The notes beneath the pieces are model-generated. The model saw only the letters and a list, made by a program, of their open reading frames with translations, ran no database searches and had not been told where the DNA came from. DNA of 64,000 bases, taken from positions 1-64,000 of the forward strand of contig JABSTR010003266.1 of the NCBI GenBank assembly GCA_013339765.2, given 5' to 3'. The stretch is from Haemaphysalis longicornis (lineage: Eukaryota; Arthropoda; Arachnida; Ixodida; Ixodidae). The position numbers and the translations under genes were made by a program. Shown here piece by piece: positions 56,890 through 64,000 of the stretch (the stretch's first letter is position 1; every line of letters starts with the position of its first letter).

Positions 56890-57800
56890 CCTAGGTATGA
56901 TTTAAACAAGAAAAATGAGAAACCTATGTGATGTACAATATGGACGTCAAATCGGGTGTCTCTCAAGGTAGTGCTCTTGGCACTTCAGTCTTTCTAATTT
57001 ACATTAATGCCTTACCTACCAATATCTCGTCTTTCAAGTGGCTTTTTGCAGATGATTGCATTATATATGGTCCAATAACCACTTCTTATGATCATATTCT
57101 TTTTAATAAAACGTAACCATAATTTTTAATTTGTGTAACACCTGGGAGATGACCTTTACCTGATCAATGTGAAAAATAGTTCCTTTCCCTCGCAAAAAAA
57201 TATTTCAAACCCAACATATTCTATCAATACAACTTACGTGACAAGGGCAACGTCATACAAATACGTAGGAGTACACTTGACACCTGACTTGTCATGGTTG
57301 TCTCATATACCCACAGTCTGCGCCAAATTATCAAACTCATTCAGTTACCTACGCCGAAACGTACGTAACGCACGTATTGACATCTGTAAGGGAGCCTATA
57401 TAACTTTAATTTTCCCACAATTATATTTTCACCGCCACGCTATCACCGCCACTTATCACCGCTACTTATCACCGCCACGCTAGTTTTACTAAAATTAAAA
57501 TAGTTATGGTAATGCAGCTGTTAGAAACTCGCCGCTCAATCCCTCTTCTCTGTCTCCTGCAGAAATACATAAACTCAGCTCCGCCATCCCTACTGCCTCT
57601 GCAACCACCTCTACGCATGACAGCAGGGCTTCATACTCAATCCAGTTTCAAGTGAATATTTCGTAAAAAACGTTCATTCAACTTATCTCCATCGCCACGT
57701 GCCATTTCATTGGGGAATGATCCTTCAAACATTATCGCCTGCTTATCGGACCGTGATGCAGTTCAAGAGCGGCTTCCCAGCAATTTTGCTTGAAGCTTCT
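56890..57800 (+). pseudogene. CR1-like LINE, RT catalytic site to C-terminus
   Basis: The frame 56928-57116 reads GVSQGSALGTSVFLIYINAL and has the catalytic FADD at 57045-57056. After stops it continues with TSYKYVGVHLTPDLSWLSHI and SNSFSYLRRNVRNARI (57250-57370). A minisatellite replaces the next motif. The last part reads KYINSAPPSLLPL and ERLPSNFA with a stop near 57793. It belongs to the same general LINE type as 39390-40132 but lies on the other strand. Confidence 0.85.
57430..57480. repeat. CACCGCCAC minisatellite in the LINE
   Basis: Four units of 13-14 bp (CACCGCCACGCTAT, CACCGCCACTTAT, CACCGCTACTTAT, CACCGCCACGC) replace conserved LINE coding sequence. Confidence 0.8.
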
Positions 57801-58146
57801 TTTCTGATCGTAATCCTATTGTCATATTGTTAACGTTCCTTTTTTTTCGTTGTTGAAAATTGATATTGTCGTCTACTTTAGGTGTAATTACACGTGCTAA
57901 AACTTTCATAATGGTGTTTTCGCATAATAAAGTTTTACGCTATTTCGCATTGCTGCTGTTTTAATTTTCTACCCCACTGATCCAAGATGTTCATAATAAA
58001 TACCGTGAATTACCTAATTCATGATGTTTCTTTGTTGTTTTGTTCTTTATCCCAAATGAAATGTCAAAGTACCCCGCTGTTTATTTTTCGTTTTATTTTG
58101 TTCCCCCCTCACGCAATGCTCTACAGGGCCTGTGAGGTACTGTGAA
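57801..58146 (+). other. Probable LINE 3' UTR
   Basis: AT-rich sequence between the LINE stop and the TAAA repeat. The last 60 bp (CTACAGGGCCTGTGAGGTAC) look like the usual tail of tick CR1-like elements, so the microsatellite is probably the element's own 3' end. Confidence 0.55.
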
Positions 58147-58182
58147 ACATATAAATAAATAAATAAAATAAAATAAATAAAA
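58147..58182. repeat. (TAAA)n microsatellite
   Basis: A run of ATAAA/TAAA units at the presumed 3' end of the CR1-like LINE, a normal ending for this type. Confidence 0.9.
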
Positions 58183-59139
58183 GTTTTCCTGTTTATCTTT
58201 CATTATAAGGAGTACAATATCGCTTGGTATCTCTGAGGTGCGTGAAAAAACTTGGTGCACTTCTACTCTGCTAAGAACGATGACCAGCGAAGATTGGAGT
58301 AGTCCAATCAGCGCAATAGACAAAAAAAACATTTGGTTGCCTTTCGGTATTGAGCATAGTTATTAGTATTTATTTGAATCAACCAAAGAAATTGAGCTCT
58401 TTTTAAGAGTACAATGTTAGGCGCTGTAGCTTTTCCTTCCACGTCGAGGCATTTCACTGTCTGTGTAGCACATACACCCAAACCGATAGCAGATAGGTGA
58501 GATTCTGCCTTGGGACGTCAGCCTTTAAATTTAACGCAGGCCAAACAAAACTGTCCTTAGTAAGGGCATCATCCTAGCTGTGCATGTACGCCGTCCTTTC
58601 TCAATTCTCACTCATGCAGGCATAACCCGGGAATCGGTGCTGCGAGCGTACTTTGACATTGGCACAACTATTTCTTGACAACACCTACACGGTAAACAAA
58701 AATATTGGCCCATGTCAAAGTTCTGTGTGAGAACAGTCCCTTAATCCGGGAGGGATTCGCAGCTACATGACGGGGTGGAACTTGAGTCGGGAATGCCGGT
58801 GGCTGCACGTTTTGTGGCAGTGGCTTTCTGCTGTTTTCGTGCACATTAGCGCAACTCTGAGCACTGAGGTTTCTGCCATTCATGCTCTTATTTAGGTGAG
58901 CCAGTGACATGTGTCCGCCCATAGCGAGGGAAAAATAAAACTGCGGATAACGGAGCTAGCGGCACTATGAACGGACGGCGCAATTCGGAGAGGCACATCA
59001 GTAGTGGCGAGGGACATAAATTTGGGAGAGAGCCATCGACACTGAAAGGGAGTGGTTAAGCGGTGCTGAGTACAGCGGCGTCGCTCAGCAACCATTCCCA
59101 CTCCGTCCTCTGCTCTTGCTACGCTTGTCCGCCCAGCGT
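58183..59139. other. Unassigned sequence
   Basis: No recognised motif. The part next to 59140 (58930-59139) has no counterpart upstream of the other LINE copy, so it may be flank or LINE 5' UTR. Confidence 0.4.
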
Positions 59140-60480
59140 CATTCCCAGCTTGGAAGCTTTTTGCGGTTGAGCTCATTCATTTTGTGACGCAGCTACTGCA
59201 ACAGCTCTCTTCCGTTTTTATAAACCACCTGTAGCAGTTGCAATGATGCTAACAAAACAAAAGTGGGTGCTTCAGTAGCACTGCTGGCGACTCGCATATA
59301 AGGCTAGCGAGCTTTAATACCGTAGGCTTATCCGATGTCGCCCCGTTTGGGCCCTGCTTTTTCAACAGACCAAGTCTCTTCCAAGTCTTCCCGGATTCAA
59401 CGAATTCACCTGGCCCACTACTCAGGATTGTCGACGTAGCGCTGTGAATGAATGTCCAGGAGAGCCTGCGGTCTATGCGGCCAGCTGTTACCCCGAGACT
59501 CATGGGAAAATACAACAGTTGTGCAATGAATGCCCGGAGTAGTGTAGGTGTTAGTGAACCTCCTTCAAACTCATAGCATACTGGTGTCGTGTTACGTGCG
59601 TTCGCACAGCGAGAGGCACCCCCTGTTTCGTCTAGGCTGGATTGAAAATTTTGTTTGCTTGCACCCCGGGGGCTTAGTGCTGCTACGTGGAAGTTGCAAC
59701 GCGCCGCATTCGACTTTGGGATGCCTCTAATCAAGCCGACGACGATTCCTAGTGTGGCAAGCGTTCACCGATGTCCACTTCGCGCTTCCTAATGCGGTCG
59801 ACAATCCAAGTCGGCAACAAGACCACACGTGCAGTCCTTCACACTGTTCTGAACTTTTGCGCTGGCCGGAAGCGCATCCCGTGTCTTGGAAGCGGAAGCA
59901 GGACTGCTGTGCCAGGGATCATTACCCCATCCGCATCGGCTTGGCTCCCATCGTAAAACTTTCGCACGGCCACCGTTGCTGTGTCACATACTGAGGCTTG
60001 GTTCGGAGAGGTCTGAACACTTCAATTCTATATGACACATCTGATACCCTGTATGTGCCGCTGCCGCCCTTCGGGATGAAACGCGGACTTTTTTATTTGG
60101 AGAAAGAAACAAGCCAATACCAGACCTACATCTCTTAAATTTGGGGATGCTCGCTCCCGAGCAGAACTGACAGCCGATGGAGATTTCTAAAATCCGGAAT
60201 TACGGACATCGTTTCACCCCCTTACGGCTGCAGCTTGCGGCCATGACAAGTCTCTATCCCGGGAATGGTGGCTAGATTGGTGCGCCGCACTAAGGCCATT
60301 CTCTACAACCATGTCTGCCTGCGCTCTTTTCCTGGTATGGAGCTCGGTGGCTGCCCCCCAAGCACCCGCTGTTACTGCATGCGTCATGTGTTAAGTTACC
60401 TCGTGCCATCTTGGAACACAAGTGGCTAGGGAGATGTTCCAAAATATGAGCAAGCTCCTCCACCATTTTCCTGCTCACCT
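59140..60480 (+). pseudogene. I-type LINE, chimera copy B, endonuclease part
   Basis: The endonuclease motif GDFNAPH appears as RGSCNAPHSTLGC (59686-59724), so the Gly-Asp-Phe has been lost. The C-terminal His box reads ARDHYPIRIGL (59911-59943), where the family has GSDHYPI. A long minus-strand open frame here (59734-59249) is a shadow. The stretch 60190-60480 is the decayed linker before RT (SLSREWWLDWCAALRP). Confidence 0.75.
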
Positions 60481-60483
60481 GCT

Positions 60484-61215
60484 GTGCCAACAGAGCCTCC
60501 TTCCCCGTTCCGTAAGAAATACCTGGACGGGATTCAGACAGCATTCACCATGGCTGACTTTATGGCGGCGATGAACGAGGCAAAATTTTGCACAGGACGA
60601 GGCCAGGATGGTGTGAATTACGAAGTGTTCAAAAACATCGACGGTCTGTCTAAAGTGGGTACCCGACTGGCGGACAACAAACGGTCCTCTGGTGACGTTC
60701 CAGTAACATTGAACAATGCTGAAGTAGTGCATGTGCCAAAACCTACTAAGCATCTTGGCAGTCTGAGCAACCTTAGCCAGATCGGGCTAACATCGATCCT
60801 CTGCAAGCTCCTTGAACGAATGCTAGCCACGCGCCTTAAATGGTGGCTAAAATTATACGGATGGTACCACCCGCCTCAGATTTGGTGTTGTTCGCTCCTG
60901 GGCACACAAGACGGCCTATACTATTTCTCATTTATGGTGTTCGAATGTTTCAGATCCAAAGAAATTCACATGATCCTGATTACGAACGTCTCAAAAGCCT
61001 TATGGCAATGTGAGCTACTTTGCAATGATTGGTATTATACAGTGGCCCTCCTTATGTGGTTCCGTGGCGTCTTTCCTCCAGAGCCCCTTTCTCCAATCCT
61101 ATTGAAAGGGAAAGCGCGGGGTATTTCATTTCGAAGCGAGGCGTGCCTCAAGGCTCCGTGGTGTCTGCTGTGTATTTAGCGTGTCAATGTCGCCTTTGAC
61201 ATGAAAGCTGGCTGA
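60484..61215 (+). pseudogene. I-type LINE, chimera copy B, RT fingers and palm
   Basis: An open frame of 231 codons (60484-61179) begins in the linker and runs FTMADFMAAMNEAKFCTGRG, QDGVNYEVFKNIDGLS, then VVHVPKPTKHLGSLSNLSQI and GLTSILCKLLERMLATRLKW. These match the first RT blocks of tick I-like LINEs (PGRDGV, PKPGK, LR.ISLTS..GKLLER). It ends short of the catalytic site after a frameshift. It is the longest clean coding stretch in the window. Confidence 0.85.
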
Positions 61216-63180
61216 AATTCCGGACATTTTTATCCTCGTAAATGCAGACGATGTGCGTGTGTGGGTTGTACACATTGAACTGCACGGGCAAAAAGCCGGC
61301 CTACAGACTGCCTTCAACATTACTTTATGGTGGCGGTAAATTGTTGGATTGAATCTGTCCACTATGAGGACTACAGTAACCAATCGCAGTGCCGACGCCC
61401 GTTGTCGCCTGCACCAGTATGCCAGTCTTTCAATGGCAAACCCCTGGATAGCGCTGCTCATAGGCGTGTACTGGGGTTCGAAATACCCAAGCAGTTCCGC
61501 ATATTCATGAATCCATTTCACTCAACAAAAACTGCCAGCATGCTACACTTGTTCCACCGTATCGGCCAGAAGTGTGGGGGCGCGTTATCTTTTGTTTTGC
61601 TTGCATCAGGTTGGGCAGTCTTTCAACCAAGTTTTAAAGCGAAGCCGGTTCCAGCATCTTACTTTGCGCGACTGGCATAGCTTGGATACCAAAATAAGGG
61701 AAGCAATGCGAGTGATCTCTGCCCTTTTTCACCATGACCTGCATTCCACCCTTTCAAGCAGAGGTTGAAATTGACATATCGCACGAACTTGCACACCAGC
61801 GTCGATCGGCTCGTCTTTTAAAACTTAGATCGGTTCCTGCACCCGCCGCACTCGCGCAGTACTATGACTCCGCATTGCGTCTGATACCAGGTCCAGCTGG
61901 GCTGAGCCAACATACAACCGGCCCCTCGAGCGTTCAAAAAGTGTTCTCCCTGCGCAGCAGACCAACCCCCCTCGCTATCGACACGCCTTATGGTCTGAAG
62001 AACTATTTTGATGCAGGGGTGGGCAGTGGTGGGCAGTGGTGGGGTGGGCACGCGAGCCTACTTTGCCACGATATGCCATCTGTAAACCAAACATGCACGT
62101 ACCTTATGCAAGCTCTACTTCCGTCGGTTACGGCAGGCCTGGTCGCCATCCGTGCTGGTTGGTGTTCCCTAGGCACTCGCCTTTGTGTTGCCCCACCGTG
62201 TTGCCTGTTCATCTACACAGATTCAATACCGGCTACTGGAGAGATTTGGCCTGTATACAGCACATTGGAGATGATTACATGCAATATCCATCACATAGTG
62301 AAATAGTTGCCGCGCCCTGTTTGCGTCCTCTGGACACACCGTAGCACGCCGATACACGTGGAGGCTGACTCGGCTGCTCATACTCCGCCAGGTATGCACC
62401 CCCTTTCGCTTCAGCAGCGGTCACTGCAGTACGCTCTTCTAACAAAAAAGGTCTCTTCGGTGCCCCACGCGTGTCCTTCTTCCTCCACGTGGGGCTGACC
62501 TTCCTCGTGGCTTAACCCGCTGTGAGGAAGTCCGACTACGGATAATGCGCTGGGGCTTTGCAATGACGCCTGCTGTTCGTAAAACAAAGACTTCTAGCCT
62601 TGCAGTGACCTATTCAACCTTCCCCTATGGTCTTGCTTCCGCTGCGGAAGTTACATTATTCAACCCCCTTTGGACATCTCCAGGACGCCAACCAGCCAGA
62701 AGCAGGAACATGGTCACCCCACGACATCGCCCAGGCCTTCCGCCCGACATTCATCGGTGGACGGATGATCTTGTTTCCAAGCAACTGTTGGACTTTCTGG
62801 CCGAGACTGACCTAAACAGCATTCGGTAGTGCAAGGAGCCGCTTGCCTCCCATCACTTTCTTTTTAGATGCGAAGCATCTCGTGCTTGGGGGCATGTCAC
62901 TTGTCCGTGCCCCGTCCGCAGAACCACTGATGATGATTGTGGCAGGATGCCCCTAGGGATTGGCCAACGAAAGAATCCATCACGAGATAGCTTCGCGTTC
63001 AACCACCGTCGTCATCGTCTTGTAGGGGAACCGCTGAAGAAGAAAGAGAAGACAAAGCTGCGAAGAGGAGGGCGTGGACGTTGCTCTCAGCCGGTGCACC
63101 AACTTCAACAACCTTTACCTCACCAACGCTGACGGTGACTACCGATTCTACCACAGAGACGACAAGATGGGTTATACAAT
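61216..63180 (+). pseudogene. I-type LINE, chimera copy B, RT catalytic site to 3' tail
   Basis: The RT catalytic box is NADD (61241-61252), as in copy A. The thumb gives HRRVLGFEIPKQFRIFMNP (from about 61465). RNase H traces include IYTDSIPATGEIWPVYSTLE and EADSAAHTPPG (62210-62395). The C-terminus reads LRIMRWGFAMTPAVRKTKT and LLDFLAETDLNSIR, ending at 62829. The 3' tail has GATGCGAAGCATCTC and leads without a break into the gypsy join near 63180. Confidence 0.82.
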
Positions 63181-64000
63181 TTCAAGGTGCCCCTGTTTTG
63201 TTCCTGTTCTGCTCCTGGACCTTCCAAAGAATGATGGACAGTGTACTGTCGGACCTGAAATGGCAACCCTGCCTAGTTTACATGGATGACGTTGTCATTT
63301 TTTTCCGGAACTTCGACGAACCTTTCGATCGCCTGTATGCCGTGTTGAACGCGATCCGTTCAGTGGGTCCGTCGCTCAAACAGGAAAAATGTCACTTCGG
63401 ATTAGAACAGTTTAATTTCTTCAGCCACGTGGTTAGTCCTGAGGGGTGTCAGGTCCGACCCTGACAAGACGGCGGCGGTGAGCGCATTCCCGACGCAAGC
63501 TGACAAGCGTGCCGTGCGCCGATATTTAAGCCTCTGCGCTTACTACCGGTCCTTCGCGGCTAATTTTTCCAAGATAGCGGAGCACGTCACTCGTCTGACA
63601 AAGGACGACATGCCATTTGTTTGGGGCCGTGAGCAGACCAATGCTTTCGATGAGCTGAAGGTGAGCCTGCAAAGTACTATGATTTTAGGGCACTTTGACG
63701 AAGACGCCGGCACGGATCTTTACACCGATGCGAGCAACGTCAGTCTCGGTGAAGTCCTAGTACAGTGGCAGGATGGTGCTGAACGCGTCATTGCTTACGC
63801 AAGTCGCACGTAATCACTATCACGAGCCCCAAAGGAGCCAGTTACTGCTGACCAGAACAACCACACACCCTTTCTCGGAGCGTTGGTACCATCCGTCCTC
63901 GCCAGAGAACAATAGAAGGACCTAGAACGTCTCCCGCTCATTGAGTATCTTGAAGGTCACAGCTCGCGTCATCCACGGCTGTTCCAGCGCTCGCTCTCGT
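63181..64000 (+). pseudogene. gypsy pol remnant fused to the LINE, chimera copy B (runs off the edge)
   Basis: RT starts in the same place as at 28331, with TFQRMMDSVLSDLKW and catalytic YMDD at 63279-63290. VRPDPDKTAAVSAFPTQADK, LCAYYRSFAANFSKIAEHVT and MPFVWGREQTNAFDELK follow (frameshift near 63450). RNase H has LYTDASNVSLGEVLVQWQDG (63720-63780) and ends YASRT. The integrase linker begins before the window ends. This copy is better preserved than that at 28331. Confidence 0.87.

Noticed and set aside
59249..59734. 161-codon minus-strand frame
   Set aside because: It is antisense to the LINE endonuclease, whose motifs are on the plus strand.

Overview
The window looks like nuclear DNA of a hard tick (Ixodida), or at least of a chelicerate of similar genome type. 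It is wall-to-wall decayed retroelements of kinds familiar from tick genomes: Ty3/gypsy, BEL/Pao, Penelope-like, I-type and CR1-like LINEs, and tRNA-derived SINE-like units. Almost every coding segment is broken by frameshifts and stops. I found no intact host gene, rRNA gene, CRISPR array or bacterial-style operon. The tick assignment is an inference from family resemblance and was not tested by any search.

Layout. 1-877: a tandem duplication of a repeat carrying a tRNA-like sequence, ending in an AT microsatellite. 2600-6340: a decayed Ty3/gypsy element (Gag knuckle, PR, RT, RNase H, integrase) split by a 0.7 kb repeat insertion. 6420-9180: a peculiar mosaic of Penelope-like (PLE) fragments. 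9206-10140: the 3' end of an I-type LINE. 10690-12765 (minus): a PLE with RT and GIY-YIG parts, split by an insertion with a SINE-like unit and a LINE endonuclease scrap. 12766-17130: no recognisable feature. 17380-18310: a gypsy integrase tail between diverged direct repeats. 18374-21444: first copy of a long composite repeat, here called X (parts R1, R2, R3, R4). 21445-28330: an I-type LINE interrupted by a complete 3.27 kb LTR element without pol (23121-26388). 28331-30949: a gypsy pol plus 3' LTR fused to the LINE 3' end. 30950-36800: second copy of X. 36741-39260 (minus): LINE ORF1 and endonuclease. 39390-40132 (minus): CR1-like LINE 3' end. 40153-44543: third copy of X, arranged R4-R2-R3-R4 and ending in a perfect hairpin. 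45685-52458: a near full-length but dead BEL/Pao element with short LTRs and a 1 kb foreign insert in RT. 52986-53078: a 93-bp foldback. 53600-55010: gypsy LTR end, primer-binding site and gag. 56890-57800: CR1-like LINE 3' end. 59147-64000: second copy of the LINE-gypsy chimera, running off the window edge.

The parts do not form a pathway. They record a history of nested insertion. The LINE-gypsy fusion predates the duplication that gave the 21-30 kb and 59-64 kb copies. The pol-less LTR element entered only the first copy afterwards, and its 4-bp target duplication is still visible. The points most worth pursuing are the interleaved PLE mosaic, the pol-less LTR element, the shared LINE-gypsy chimera, the multi-part repeat X and several near-perfect foldbacks.
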